This document shows positions 7,973-18,803 of a stretch of 64,000 nt of DNA, one piece after another. A program made the position numbers and the translations under genes. The notes under the pieces are model-generated. The model did not search any database, was not told where the DNA came from, and worked only from the letters and a program-made list of their open reading frames with translations. Origin of the DNA: an uncultured Bacteroidota bacterium (GTDB lineage Bacteria > Bacteroidota > Bacteroidia > Chitinophagales > Chitinophagaceae); the NCBI GenBank assembly GCA_903927185.1, contig CAIYLW010000045.1, forward strand, positions 1-64,000, written 5' to 3'. The first letter of the stretch is position 1, and each line of letters starts with the position of its first letter.

Positions 7973-9286
7973 ATGCGTTTTGCGGTAGTAGATATAGAAA
8001 CAACAGGAGGATTTCCAGAACAACATGGTATTACAGAAATTGCCATTGTTTTAATGGATGGAAATGAAATTGAAGGGAAGTACTCAACACTTGTAAACCC
8101 TCATCAACTAATCCCGCCTTTTATTGCTAACATGACTGGAATCTCCGATGCGATGGTTGCTCAAGCGCCTTCCTTTGAGTTAGTTGCTGAAAAAATTAAT
8201 GAGTTATTGCAGGGTAGAATTTTTGTTGCACACAATGTAAATTTTGATTTTTCCTTTGTGAAATATCATTTGCAGCAGGCTGGGTATCATTTGCAAACAC
8301 CTAAACTTTGTACTATTCGAATGAGTAGAAAAGTCTTTCCGGGTTTTCGAAAATATGGTTTAGGGCATTTAACAAGAGAACTTGGTATTAGAATTGAAGA
8401 TAGACATAGGGCAGGAGGAGACGCATTAGCAACGGCTCAAGTATTGCAGTTAATTTTAGAAAAAGACGGAATGCATGTAATTAAAGACATGCTTAAGAAA
8501 GAAAATAGGATGCAGATACTGCCTCCTAACTTACCAGAACAACATGTAAAAGATTTGCCTAAAGATCCTGGCGTTTATTACTTTAAGGATGTTAAAGGCA
8601 AAGTAATTTATGTAGGAAAGGCAAAGTGTTTACAAAAAAGAGTAGTTAGTCATTTTACAGGGTTAGATATCAGCAAAAAAAGACAAGATTTTCTTAGAGG
8701 TATTTATTCGATAAGTTTTCAGGTTTGTCCTACAGAATTTGCTGCTTCACTTTTAGAAAGTGTAGAGATTAAACGGTTATGGCCGATACATAATAAAAGT
8801 CAAAAAAGATACGAACAACTATGGGGAATTTATCACTTTGAAGATAGTAGGGGATATTTTCGTTTGGCAATCGATAAAAAAGTAAAACATACGCAACCTA
8901 TCGCAAGCTTTTCAATGCTCGCTGATGCACATAGAATGTTATGGAAATTAGTGCGCGATTTTCAGTTACATCCTGTTCTCTGTTTTCTTGATCAATCTGA
9001 TGTAGATGAATATCCTGATACTGATGAATATAATTTGTCTGTGATGTCTGCTATTCATTGGATTAAATCAAAGAAGGAAACTTATTTAATCAGAGAAAAA
9101 AATAATTGTGTATTAATAGAAGATGGCAGATTTTACGGAATGGGTTCGATCGATAATCATTTAAAAATTACAGAATTAAATGTGATCAAACCTTTGTTAA
9201 CCGAATACCCCGAGAATGAAGTAATTAAATCGATGATACGTAATTTTGTGGAAAGATATCCTGCTAAAGTAACTAAAATTGCCTAA
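7973..9286 (+). CDS. DnaQ-like 3'-5' exonuclease fused to a GIY-YIG (UvrC/Cho-like) domain
   Basis: FAVVDIETTGG...HNVNFDFSF...HRAGGDALAT exonuclease motifs; then KDPGVYYFKDVKGKVIYVGKAKCLQKRV GIY-YIG motif. Confidence 0.9.
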   Translation: MRFAVVDIETTGGFPEQHGITEIAIVLMDGNEIEGKYSTLVNPHQLIPPFIANMTGISDAMVAQAPSFELVAEKINELLQGRIFVAHNVNFDFSFVKYHLQQAGYHLQTPKLCTIRMSRKVFPGFRKYGLGHLTRELGIRIEDRHRAGGDALATAQVLQLILEKDGMHVIKDMLKKENRMQILPPNLPEQHVKDLPKDPGVYYFKDVKGKVIYVGKAKCLQKRVVSHFTGLDISKKRQDFLRGIYSISFQVCPTEFAASLLESVEIKRLWPIHNKSQKRYEQLWGIYHFEDSRGYFRLAIDKKVKHTQPIASFSMLADAHRMLWKLVRDFQLHPVLCFLDQSDVDEYPDTDEYNLSVMSAIHWIKSKKETYLIREKNNCVLIEDGRFYGMGSIDNHLKITELNVIKPLLTEYPENEVIKSMIRNFVERYPAKVTKIA

Positions 9287-9401
9287 TATTTTTCTTTCTA
9301 TTTCTTTTTTCAATTGTTGATATCTTCTATTTTTTCTTTTCTTTCAAGCCCATACATTCGCATCCCTTAAAGCTTTTTATCTACTGGTTAATTAAATTAT
9401 T

Positions 9402-11654
9402 ATGATTGATTTTGCTCCTTTAATCGCTTCCAAATTAAGTATTCGTATCAATCAGGTTGAGGCTGTTCTTGAACTTTTTAGTGAAGCTGCTACCATCCCA
9501 TTTATTGCTCGATATAGAAAAGATAAAACCGGAGGATTGGATGAAGTACAAATTCAAAATATCCAGGATGAATCAAAATTATATAAAGAATTTTTTGAAA
9601 GAAAAACGTTTATTGAAAAAACGATTGCTGAACAGGATAAGATGACGGATATTATTCAGAAAAAATTGAATGCTGCAACTACTTTATCAGAACTGGAAGA
9701 TATTTATTTGCCCTATAAACCCAAAAGAAAAACAAAAGCTCAAACTGCCAGAGAAAATGGTTTGGAACCATTAGCCTTATTATTATTAGAACAAACCAAC
9801 ATTAGCGTGGGTTTAACCGCTGAGAAATTCATTAGCGAAAAAGTATTAACCATTGAAGATGCTTTGCAGGGTGCCAGAGATATCATTGCAGAAATGATAA
9901 ACGAAGATGCACATGTGCGAGCTAAAATGCGCAAACTGTTTGAAGATTCCGCCTTATTACAAAGTAAAGTATTATCTGGAAAGGAAGCTGAAGGTATTAA
10001 GTACAAAGACTATTTTGATTTTTCAGAACCTATTCATAAGATTCCTTCCCATCGAATTCTGGCGGTATTAAGAGGATTTTTAGAAGGGTTTCTCCGCATG
10101 AGCATTTTGCCGTTGGAAGATGATGCTTTAGTGATGATTGAAATAATCTACGTTAAAGGAATGACTGAGTCTGGCGACCAACTAAAAAAAGCAATCAAAG
10201 ATGCTTATCGACGATTATTGCAACCTAGTCTTGAGTCTGAATTCAGATCTGCCTTAAAACAAAAAGCTGATGAAGAGGCAATAGCAGTATTTGCTGAAAA
10301 TCTTCGTCAATTGTTATTAAGTTCACCACTGGGTAGTAAAAAAATATTAGCAATAGATCCAGGTTATAGAACTGGATGCAAAGTGGTTTGTTTAGATGAA
10401 AAAGGGGAGTTGCTAAAAACTGAACTTATCTACATCCACGAAGCAAATCGATTATATGATGGTGAGTATAAAATAAAAGAACTCGTAAAAAAATATCAAA
10501 TTGAAGTGTTTGCAATTGGAGATGGAACTGCTGGTAGAGAGACAGAACACTTCATTAAAAAAATGCAATTAGGGCTCCCTATATTTCTTGTTAATGAAGA
10601 TGGTGCATCAATCTATTCTGCTTCAGAAATTGCAAGAGAAGAATTCCCTGATCAGGATATAACGGTAAGAGGTGCCGTAAGTATCGGAAGACGCTTAATG
10701 GATCCTTTGGCGGAATTAGTTAAAATAGATCCCAAAAGTATTGGCGTAGGTCAATATCAACATGATGTAAATCAGTTTAGGCTCAAAGAAAAACTAGATC
10801 AAACTGTTGTTAGTTGTGTAAATAGTGTTGGCGTAAATTTAAATACTGCAAGTAAACATTTATTGAGTTATGTAAGTGGGATAGGATCTGGATTAGCTGA
10901 AAACATTATTCGATATCGTTCAGAGATAGGAAAGTTTACCGACAGAAGTCAATTATTAAAAGTAACTCGTCTGGGTGGGAAAGCCTTTGAACAATGTGCT
11001 GGATTTTTGAGAATACAGTATGGTGAAAATCCATTAGACCAAAGTTCGGTTCATCCGGAAGCGTATCCGGTTATTGAAAAGATGGCGAAAGACTTAGGTA
11101 TTGAAATTAAATCTTTGATTGCTAATGAATCTGTTTTAAACAAAATAGATCCTCAGAAATATGTTTCGGAGCAATTGGGTTTGCTAACTATTAAAGATGT
11201 TTTGAATGAATTAAAAAAACCAGGATTAGATCCAAGGTCTGAATTAGAGGAATTCGAATATGCAGGTATTTATAAAATTGAAGATGTACAATTAGGAATG
11301 ATTGTTCCCGGAGTTGTTACAAATATTACCCGTTTTGGTGCATTTGTAGATATTGGAGTAAAGCAAGATGGATTGGTACATGTTAGTGAAATAGCACATC
11401 AATATATAACCAATCCCAACGAAGTACTAAAATTGAATGATAAAGTTCAGGTGAAAGTTATGGAAGTTGATATTGCCAGAAAGCGCATTGCACTCTCTAT
11501 CAAACAAACGCAAGAGGCACCTTCAAGGGAGCAAAAAAATAACCGGTCAAATCCTCCAAAAATTGCTAATCCTGCACCAAAGATGGAACCCGGATTAGCT
11601 GAATTAAGCGTTAATGATGCTTTAGCTTTATTGAAGAAAAAGTTTGTAAAATAA
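9402..11654 (+). CDS. tex: Tex-family S1 RNA-binding transcription accessory protein
   Basis: PFIARYRKDKTGGLDE, LAIDPGYRTGCK, C-terminal S1 domain (GVVTNITRFGAFVDIGVKQDGLVHVSE). Confidence 0.93.
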   Translation: MIDFAPLIASKLSIRINQVEAVLELFSEAATIPFIARYRKDKTGGLDEVQIQNIQDESKLYKEFFERKTFIEKTIAEQDKMTDIIQKKLNAATTLSELEDIYLPYKPKRKTKAQTARENGLEPLALLLLEQTNISVGLTAEKFISEKVLTIEDALQGARDIIAEMINEDAHVRAKMRKLFEDSALLQSKVLSGKEAEGIKYKDYFDFSEPIHKIPSHRILAVLRGFLEGFLRMSILPLEDDALVMIEIIYVKGMTESGDQLKKAIKDAYRRLLQPSLESEFRSALKQKADEEAIAVFAENLRQLLLSSPLGSKKILAIDPGYRTGCKVVCLDEKGELLKTELIYIHEANRLYDGEYKIKELVKKYQIEVFAIGDGTAGRETEHFIKKMQLGLPIFLVNEDGASIYSASEIAREEFPDQDITVRGAVSIGRRLMDPLAELVKIDPKSIGVGQYQHDVNQFRLKEKLDQTVVSCVNSVGVNLNTASKHLLSYVSGIGSGLAENIIRYRSEIGKFTDRSQLLKVTRLGGKAFEQCAGFLRIQYGENPLDQSSVHPEAYPVIEKMAKDLGIEIKSLIANESVLNKIDPQKYVSEQLGLLTIKDVLNELKKPGLDPRSELEEFEYAGIYKIEDVQLGMIVPGVVTNITRFGAFVDIGVKQDGLVHVSEIAHQYITNPNEVLKLNDKVQVKVMEVDIARKRIALSIKQTQEAPSREQKNNRSNPPKIANPAPKMEPGLAELSVNDALALLKKKFVK

Positions 11655-11655
11655 T

Positions 11656-13386
11656 TTATCGATTATAAAACCTCCAATTGGTTTTAAAGTCTTTATTGAG
11701 ATCTTGTTTTAGTAAAATAGCTCTAACCATTTCAACAGGCATATTATTTTCTTTTAGAATAGCATCATGAAATTGTTTGTAGGTCATTTTTTTACTATCA
11801 ACCAATTCTTTCTTTAATTCATAGAATTGAAATGCACCTGTCATATATGCCAATTGATATAAAGGACCATACCCCCCTGTAAATGATCTTCTCACTTCAC
11901 CTTCTGCATTAGCTCTTTCATGTCCAACTCGATCAACCAGAAAGTCGATACTTTGTTGTGGTGTCCAATTTCCTAAATGATAATTTAGAGAAAATATAAT
12001 TCTTGCGCATCGATGCATTCGCCAGAAAAGCATTCCCACCCTATCTTCAGGAGATCTTGGAAAATTCATATCCCATAAAATAAATTCCCAGTATAAAGAC
12101 CATCCTTCCGTCCAGAATGGAGTAAAATAATTTCGATAAGGCTTGTATCTATCATTCATAAAACCTTGAAGATGATGCCCTGCAATCAATTCATGGTGAA
12201 CTGTAGCTCTTGAAAAATGTGGGTTGTTCCCTCGCATACTCATCAACTTTGCATCTTCATCCATTGTATTAGTGGGATAAGAAATCATAAGTTGTTCACC
12301 GCCAAGAAAGAAGGGGCTAATTAATTGTTGCTTTGGCGATAACATAACCATTCGCCAGGTTTCTTCTGCAATCGGCGGGATGGTTACTAATTCGTGTTTT
12401 TTTATGAAGTCGATGGATTGATTATACAAATCCATAATCATCTCGGGTTGTTTTCCCACAGGCACATAACTATTTTTGACTTTCTCTAAAGCAGCTTTCC
12501 AATCAGTTCCGAATCCCATTTCTTTTGATGCTTTCAACATTTCTGCATCACACCAGGCAAATTCTTTATTGGCAATATCAATCAATTCTTCGGGAGTATA
12601 ATTAATCATTTCAAATTGCAATTGTCGAATCAGTTCTTCTCTACCAATTGGATTCCCAACGATACCACTTGCATCAGGTTTTTGAAAACTTTCCTTTTTG
12701 CCTTTACTTTTTAAGAGCACTGCATAGGCACTTAAAGAAGAATCTATATTTTTGTAAGGTTGTTGAATCCACCATGTAAATTCAGGATCATAGCCGTTAT
12801 AGAATTCAAAAACCGATTTTAATGCATCTTTTAACCCAATCGCAGTAGATTCAGCGCGAATAGCCAGTTTCATATCAATAGAAGCTTCATTATTTATTTT
12901 ATTGCTTAAACTGTTGATTTGCTTTTGCCAATCAAATAGTTGTTTCGACAAATTAATGCTGTTTAATGTGGTACCTCTTCTCCGAGTTTTTTCCAATTCA
13001 TAAATTGCATTTGCGAAAGGAAAATAATGACTAATTTTTTGAAATTCTTTCTCTTCATCATCTAAAAGAAATAATTCGTTATTAATTTCACGCTTCAGTA
13101 AAATATAATCAACTTTTGAGTCGGTTTTCATTTTATCGAAATTCATTGCTTCTAATTGAGTTAAATAATCTTTATTAAAAGTGATAAATCGAGATCTTCG
13201 TTCAGGTGAGTTAACTATTGTATAAAACCTAATTAGGCTACCTTTATCAGCTTGATATTGCTGCATGAGCGGTTGTACATCGCTTGTCTGATAATAACTA
13301 TCTGTAGATTTACCTGACTGGGCATTTAAAGCAATAATTGAAATAATGAATAGTGAGTTTATTAGAATTATTGCTTTTCGCTTCAT
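11656..13386 (-). CDS. DUF885-family secreted putative metallopeptidase
   Basis: Signal peptide; VHHELIAGHHLQ and TEGWSLYWE motifs. Confidence 0.85.
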   Translation of the reverse strand: MKRKAIILINSLFIISIIALNAQSGKSTDSYYQTSDVQPLMQQYQADKGSLIRFYTIVNSPERRSRFITFNKDYLTQLEAMNFDKMKTDSKVDYILLKREINNELFLLDDEEKEFQKISHYFPFANAIYELEKTRRRGTTLNSINLSKQLFDWQKQINSLSNKINNEASIDMKLAIRAESTAIGLKDALKSVFEFYNGYDPEFTWWIQQPYKNIDSSLSAYAVLLKSKGKKESFQKPDASGIVGNPIGREELIRQLQFEMINYTPEELIDIANKEFAWCDAEMLKASKEMGFGTDWKAALEKVKNSYVPVGKQPEMIMDLYNQSIDFIKKHELVTIPPIAEETWRMVMLSPKQQLISPFFLGGEQLMISYPTNTMDEDAKLMSMRGNNPHFSRATVHHELIAGHHLQGFMNDRYKPYRNYFTPFWTEGWSLYWEFILWDMNFPRSPEDRVGMLFWRMHRCARIIFSLNYHLGNWTPQQSIDFLVDRVGHERANAEGEVRRSFTGGYGPLYQLAYMTGAFQFYELKKELVDSKKMTYKQFHDAILKENNMPVEMVRAILLKQDLNKDFKTNWRFYNR

Positions 13387-13455
13387 AAAAGTTAATTTGT
13401 ATGAATATACAAAAATATCAAACCCATAATTGCTTAATTTAATTCAAAATATCTC

Positions 13456-13986
13456 ATGAAAAATTCGGTTCTATTTTTATTGTTATTTGTTTGTATTAAT
13501 TCTTATGCTCAAGAAAAATCGAATCCTCTTGTTAAAAAATTCGGAACTGTTTTTAGTGTCCCATTTGCTTCAGAAAAGCCTAATCCAGATTTTAAATACA
13601 AAATATTAGTTGAAGTAAATTCTATGGGCGAAAAGCCTGATCTATTAAATGAGAATTTAGAAGCTGCAGCAAAAGTTCTGAACTTACACATTTTAGGAGG
13701 AGTTCCTGAAAAAAACGTAGAAGTGGTATTAGTAGTGCATGGACCTGCTGCATTAAATTTGATGAACAATGAAGCCTATCAGCAAAAGTTTGCTGTTGAC
13801 AATCCAAATTTGCCTTTGATTGCAGCCTTAGGAGATGCAGGGGTTAAAATATTCATTTGTGGACAAACTATGGCCAAGAGGTCAATATCCCCCAATCAAT
13901 TAGCACCTGAGGTAACTGTGGCATTATCGGCAATTACAACTATAACTAATTATGCAATTAAAGGATTTACTAACTTGAAATATTAG
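13456..13986 (+). CDS. Secreted DsrE-family protein
   Basis: Signal peptide; VVLVVHGPAALNLM...FICGQTM pattern. Confidence 0.7.
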   Translation: MKNSVLFLLLFVCINSYAQEKSNPLVKKFGTVFSVPFASEKPNPDFKYKILVEVNSMGEKPDLLNENLEAAAKVLNLHILGGVPEKNVEVVLVVHGPAALNLMNNEAYQQKFAVDNPNLPLIAALGDAGVKIFICGQTMAKRSISPNQLAPEVTVALSAITTITNYAIKGFTNLKY

Positions 13987-14066
13987 TAATTGTCATCAAA
14001 AATATCTTAAATTTATAATGTGTTTGAATTATAGGTTGTAACTCGTTATGTTTAACTAATGTAAAT

Positions 14067-17000
14067 ATGGTGGAACAGCTTCTAAATAATGAGGTATTTA
14101 AAAAAGGGGAGCAAATTAAAAATTCTTCTGAATTTGAAAATCTGATTGAGTTAACAAATCATCTTTTTGAAGCTCCATTTATCTCTTTATGCAGTTTTGA
14201 TAATGAGAAATTTAATTTTCATTTTATACAAGGATTTGATTTTAATATACTTCCTGATTTAAATCCATTCGCTAATTATTGTGTAAGAAAAAAGAAGCCA
14301 TTAATTATATCGGATTTTAAAAAGGTTAATAATTTTGATGCTAACAAATACCAAGCACCTTATACACAATTTCTTTTTTATGCAGGTATTCCACTTCTAA
14401 ATGAGTTAGGAGAAGTTATCGGTTTATTTGAAATCGCCGATTTTGTATCCAGAGAATTTTCAGATAAGCAATTGGATCAATTAACGCTTATTGCTAAACA
14501 AATTCAAATTACAATAATAAAAGAAAGGAAGTTATCTTCTTGGGAAAATGAATATGAAGCAAAGGATCTAAGAAAGAATATCCTATTGCAAGAGTTAGAT
14601 GATGGTTGGTGGGATAAGGATCTTATTAAAGAAGAGACTTATTATTCACCAAAATGGTGGGGTATGCTTGGGATGGAGCCTGATTTATCTCAAAAGGGTT
14701 TTGATTATTGGAAAATTTTCGTGCATCCTGAAGATAGTTTGAAACTGGAAGAACAAATGTCGAATCCAAAATTAGATAGTGATAATGGATTTGAAATTGA
14801 ATTAAGATTAAAACATACCAAGGGACATTACGTACCTGTATTAATTAGAGGACATTTTTTAAGGAATCATGAGGGTAAAATCATTAGAATCTTTGGGTCT
14901 AATTTTGATTTGACTCGTATCAAAAAAGCTGAAGAGGAAGTTAAGCAGAGCGAATTTAACCTCTTAACTATTTTTAATCATGCGCCTACTGCTATGTTAT
15001 TCGCTAGGCCCGAAGATGGACTTATTGTTAAGGTAAATAAAGAGCTTCAGAATTTAGCAGAAGCAGATGCAGTTGATCTAATTGGAATGTATACTACTGA
15101 ATTTTATGCGTATCATTTTGAAAGAGATTTATTCTTTTCGATGATGCTTGAAAAAGGTAGTGTTAAAAATTTAGAATTAAGGATCAAGAAAAATGATGGA
15201 AGTATTGCAAATTGTTTAGTTTCTTCTGAGAAAATTATTTGGAAAGGTGAGGAAATGTTACTGTCAAGTTTTATCGATATTTCAGATAGGAAAAAATCGG
15301 AATCTCTTTTAATACAAAACGAAGAGCGGTTTCGTTCATTGTACAACCGCACACCCGTAATGCTTCACTCTTTAAATCAAAATGGGGATTTTGTAAGTGT
15401 AAGTGATTATTGGTTAGCCAAACTAGGTTATCAAAGAATGCAAATTATTGGTAAAAACATCAGTGATTTTTTTACCCAAGCATCATTTAATGATTCCGTT
15501 AAAATAAGAATACCTGAATTAAATAAACGGGGTTATGATTTTGATATTCCCTATCAAGTTATCAAGCGTAATGGAGAAGTAATGGATGTACTTGTGTCAA
15601 CCATTATTGAAAAATCGTCAGACCAAAATGAAATTAGATACTTGGCTGTGATGCAAGATATTACAGAACGAAAGAAAATCGATGAAGCACTTCAGCAATC
15701 TGAAGACAACTTAAGAACTATTTTTGAAAATACTAATATTGGCTATGCTTTATTAGATGCAGATTTATTTATTGTTTCATTTAATACAATGATGCAAAAA
15801 TTTGCTCAAAATGATTTACATAAAACCTTATACCTGCATACTTTTTCAGTTTTATATTTTTCGGAAGCACGACAGCCCAGTATAACTCATGCATTGGAAT
15901 CTGTTCTTAATGGAGAAACTATTAGTTATGAAATTAACTATATACAAGATGATGGTTCTGATAAATGGTATAAGATGAATATGTTCCCTGTATTCAATAA
16001 AAAATCTATTGCATCAGGTATTGTTATGGCAATTGAAGATATTAACGAGTTGAAACTGAAGGAAATTCATTTAAGTAAAGTAGTAAAAGAAATTACTGAC
16101 TATAAATTGGCCTTAGATGAATCGTCGATAGTGATGATTATGGATGAAAAAGGGTTGATCACTTATGCAAATGAAAATTGTATAAAAGCTACAGAGTATT
16201 CTTTGGACGAAATGTTAGGTAAAAGTTTAAAAATATTTGATTCTAATTACCATAAGAATGAATTCTTTACAGATTTGTGGAATACTATTCAAAATGGTAG
16301 TATATGGAAAGGTGAAATAAGAAACAAAAACAAAGGAGGAAACTTTTTCTGGGTAGATTGTACAATTGTACCTTTTGTTGATATCAATAAAAAATTGTAT
16401 CAATATATTGCAATACAAAGGGATATTACTCAAACAAAAAATGCGGAATTTGAATTAAACAAATCGTTTAGTTTAGTAAATGAACAAAACAAACGGTTAC
16501 TCAATTTCTCCTATATCGTTTCTCATAACCTTCGTTCTCATACCAGTAATATTATCTCGATTTTGAATTTCCTTGAGAAAGAAGACACAATTGCTGAAAA
16601 AGGTGAGTTGTTGCAACATTTAAAACGAGTGTCTCTTTCATTAAATGATACTTTATATAATTTAAATGAGGTAGTTTCAATTCGGAACAATTTAAATATG
16701 GTGATAGAGCCTCTTAATTTAAGGGAATATATTCTGCAAGCTTTAGGAGTTCTGAGCGAACAAATTATATTGAAAAATGTAATCATAGTAAACGATGTTC
16801 CAGAAAACACTTTAGTTAATTATAACCCTGCTTATTTAGAAAGTGTAGTTTTGAATTTCCTTTCTAATGCTATAAAATATAGTTCTCCAGAAAGACAACC
16901 CAAAATTGAGCTCTCAGTTCTTCACGAAATGGATCAAATGATATTTCAAGTAAGCGATAATGGCATTGGCATTGATATGAAAAAGAACGGTGATAAATTA

Positions 17001-17153
17001 TTTGGGATGTATAAAACATTTAATAATAATGTGGATGCTCGAGGCATTGGTTTATTTATTACTAAAAACCAGATTGATGCAATGGGTGGAAAGGTTGAAG
17101 TTCATAGTGAACTTGGCAAAGGGACAAGTTTTAAAATATCTTTTGCAAAATAG
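14067..17153 (+). CDS. GAF/multi-PAS sensor histidine kinase
   Basis: GAF-like N-terminus; repeated PAS/PAC (DITERKK); SHNLRSH H-box; NFLSNAIKYSSPE and DNGIGID HATPase motifs. Confidence 0.9.
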   Translation: MVEQLLNNEVFKKGEQIKNSSEFENLIELTNHLFEAPFISLCSFDNEKFNFHFIQGFDFNILPDLNPFANYCVRKKKPLIISDFKKVNNFDANKYQAPYTQFLFYAGIPLLNELGEVIGLFEIADFVSREFSDKQLDQLTLIAKQIQITIIKERKLSSWENEYEAKDLRKNILLQELDDGWWDKDLIKEETYYSPKWWGMLGMEPDLSQKGFDYWKIFVHPEDSLKLEEQMSNPKLDSDNGFEIELRLKHTKGHYVPVLIRGHFLRNHEGKIIRIFGSNFDLTRIKKAEEEVKQSEFNLLTIFNHAPTAMLFARPEDGLIVKVNKELQNLAEADAVDLIGMYTTEFYAYHFERDLFFSMMLEKGSVKNLELRIKKNDGSIANCLVSSEKIIWKGEEMLLSSFIDISDRKKSESLLIQNEERFRSLYNRTPVMLHSLNQNGDFVSVSDYWLAKLGYQRMQIIGKNISDFFTQASFNDSVKIRIPELNKRGYDFDIPYQVIKRNGEVMDVLVSTIIEKSSDQNEIRYLAVMQDITERKKIDEALQQSEDNLRTIFENTNIGYALLDADLFIVSFNTMMQKFAQNDLHKTLYLHTFSVLYFSEARQPSITHALESVLNGETISYEINYIQDDGSDKWYKMNMFPVFNKKSIASGIVMAIEDINELKLKEIHLSKVVKEITDYKLALDESSIVMIMDEKGLITYANENCIKATEYSLDEMLGKSLKIFDSNYHKNEFFTDLWNTIQNGSIWKGEIRNKNKGGNFFWVDCTIVPFVDINKKLYQYIAIQRDITQTKNAEFELNKSFSLVNEQNKRLLNFSYIVSHNLRSHTSNIISILNFLEKEDTIAEKGELLQHLKRVSLSLNDTLYNLNEVVSIRNNLNMVIEPLNLREYILQALGVLSEQIILKNVIIVNDVPENTLVNYNPAYLESVVLNFLSNAIKYSSPERQPKIELSVLHEMDQMIFQVSDNGIGIDMKKNGDKLFGMYKTFNNNVDARGIGLFITKNQIDAMGGKVEVHSELGKGTSFKISFAK

Positions 17154-17166
17154 CTTAAAAAAAAAT

Positions 17167-17200
17167 ACCGTCCTGAAAACTTAGGACGGTATTTTTTTTT
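17167..17200 (+). terminator. Rho-independent terminator
   Basis: TACCGTCCT-gaaaactt-AGGACGGTA followed by a T-run. Confidence 0.8.
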
Positions 17201-17210
17201 AAGTAATTAA

Positions 17211-18734
17211 CTAAAAATCAAATTTAATTCCTTGAGCTAAGGGGAGTTTATCGCTCCAGTTAATGGTATTGGTTTGTCTACGCATATATGCTTTCCATGC
17301 ATCACTTCCACTTTCTCTTCCTCCACCAGTTTCTTTCTCGCCTCCAAATGCCCCACCAATTTCTGCACCACTAGTTCCAATATTTACATTTGCTATTCCG
17401 CAGTCGCTACCTGTTTGTGAAAGAAATTTTTCTGCTTCACGCATATTTAATGTCATAATTGCGGATGATAAACCCTGTGGTACTCCATTCTGGATAGCTA
17501 TGGCCTCATCTAAAGTACTATATTTCATCAAATACAAAATTGGGGCAAATGTTTCATGTTGTACAATCGCAAAATTATTTTTTGCTTCTGCAATACATGG
17601 TTTTACATAACATCCACTTTCAAATCCCGCACCTGAAAGAACCCCACCTTCCACTATAAAATTACAACCTTGCTTTTTGCCTTCTTCTATGGCCCGAACA
17701 TACATATTTGCAGCATCTTTATCAATTAAAGGTCCCATATGGTTATCAGAATCTAATGGGTCACCAATTTTTATTTGATGATAAGCTTTAAGTAATTTTT
17801 CTTTAAACTGATCATATACTTTTTCATGAATGATTAATCTTCTTGTACTTGTACACCTTTGTCCAGCTGTGCCAACAGCTCCAAAAACTGCCCCAATCAA
17901 TGACATATCCAGATCTGCATGTTCAGAAATGATAATTGCATTATTACCGCCTAATTCTAAGATACTCTTTCCTAATCTTGCACCAACAGCTGCGCTTACT
18001 GCCTTACCCATTCTGGTACTTCCAGTAGCCGAGATCAAAGAGATTTTTTCATCCTTACTCATCCATTCCCCCAATTCTCTACCACCTTGTATCAGGCAAT
18101 TGACTCCTTCCGGTACATTATTAAGAGCAAATACTTCTTTAACAATTTCAAATATTGCTATTCCACAAAGTGGAGTCTTTTCACTTGGTTTCCATACAGT
18201 TGTATTTCCACAAACCCATGCCAGAGCTGCATTCCAACTCCAAACAGCAACAGGGAAATTAAAAGCAGAAATGATTCCAACAATACCCAAAGGATGCCAT
18301 TGTTCATACATTCTGTGTGAAGGTCTTTCACTATGCATGGTTAAACCATATAATTGTCTGGATAGCCCAACAGCAAAATCGCAGATATCAATCATTTCCT
18401 GAACTTCACCTAAGCCTTCCTGCAAACTTTTCCCCATTTCATAACTCACTAATTTGCCTAAAGATGCCTTGTTCTTTCTTAAAGCGTCACCAACCTGTCT
18501 AACAATTTCACCCCTTTTCGGAGCAGGCCAATTGCGCCATTCTTTAAAAGCTTGTTCTGATGTTAAAATAAGGTTTTCGTATGCATTATTATCAGTAGTG
18601 CTTACAGCAGCAATTAATTGGCCATTAACAGGAGAAAATGATTCAATGACTTCTCCATTGCTTTCAATCCATTTTGTGCCAGTAGATACACCTTTGTTTT
18701 GAGGGAGTATTCCAAGTTCCTTTAAAAAGTCCAT
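17211..18734 (-). CDS. Aldehyde dehydrogenase family protein (ALDH7/aminoadipic semialdehyde dehydrogenase-like)
   Basis: LELGGNNAI, GTAGQRCTSTRR, GGAFGGEKETGGGRESGSDAWK motifs. Confidence 0.88.
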   Translation of the reverse strand: MDFLKELGILPQNKGVSTGTKWIESNGEVIESFSPVNGQLIAAVSTTDNNAYENLILTSEQAFKEWRNWPAPKRGEIVRQVGDALRKNKASLGKLVSYEMGKSLQEGLGEVQEMIDICDFAVGLSRQLYGLTMHSERPSHRMYEQWHPLGIVGIISAFNFPVAVWSWNAALAWVCGNTTVWKPSEKTPLCGIAIFEIVKEVFALNNVPEGVNCLIQGGRELGEWMSKDEKISLISATGSTRMGKAVSAAVGARLGKSILELGGNNAIIISEHADLDMSLIGAVFGAVGTAGQRCTSTRRLIIHEKVYDQFKEKLLKAYHQIKIGDPLDSDNHMGPLIDKDAANMYVRAIEEGKKQGCNFIVEGGVLSGAGFESGCYVKPCIAEAKNNFAIVQHETFAPILYLMKYSTLDEAIAIQNGVPQGLSSAIMTLNMREAEKFLSQTGSDCGIANVNIGTSGAEIGGAFGGEKETGGGRESGSDAWKAYMRRQTNTINWSDKLPLAQGIKFDF

Positions 18735-18748
18735 ACAAATAATTTTGC

Positions 18749-18756
18749 CAAAGGTA
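18749..18756 (-). promoter_or_regulatory. Putative -7 box (TACCTTTG) for the ALDH gene
   Basis: TAnnTTTG consensus about 15 nt upstream of the ATG. Confidence 0.4.
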
Positions 18757-18803
18757 GGGGATTGGCTGACTTCTAAAAATGATAACTAAACCTCAACAAT
18801 AAC

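Noticed and set aside
17830-18402. 190-aa plus-strand ORF (and 17263..17610, 18087..18320, 18317..18502, 18454..18702)
   Set aside because: Antisense to a well-supported aldehyde dehydrogenase; low-complexity translations typical of shadow ORFs
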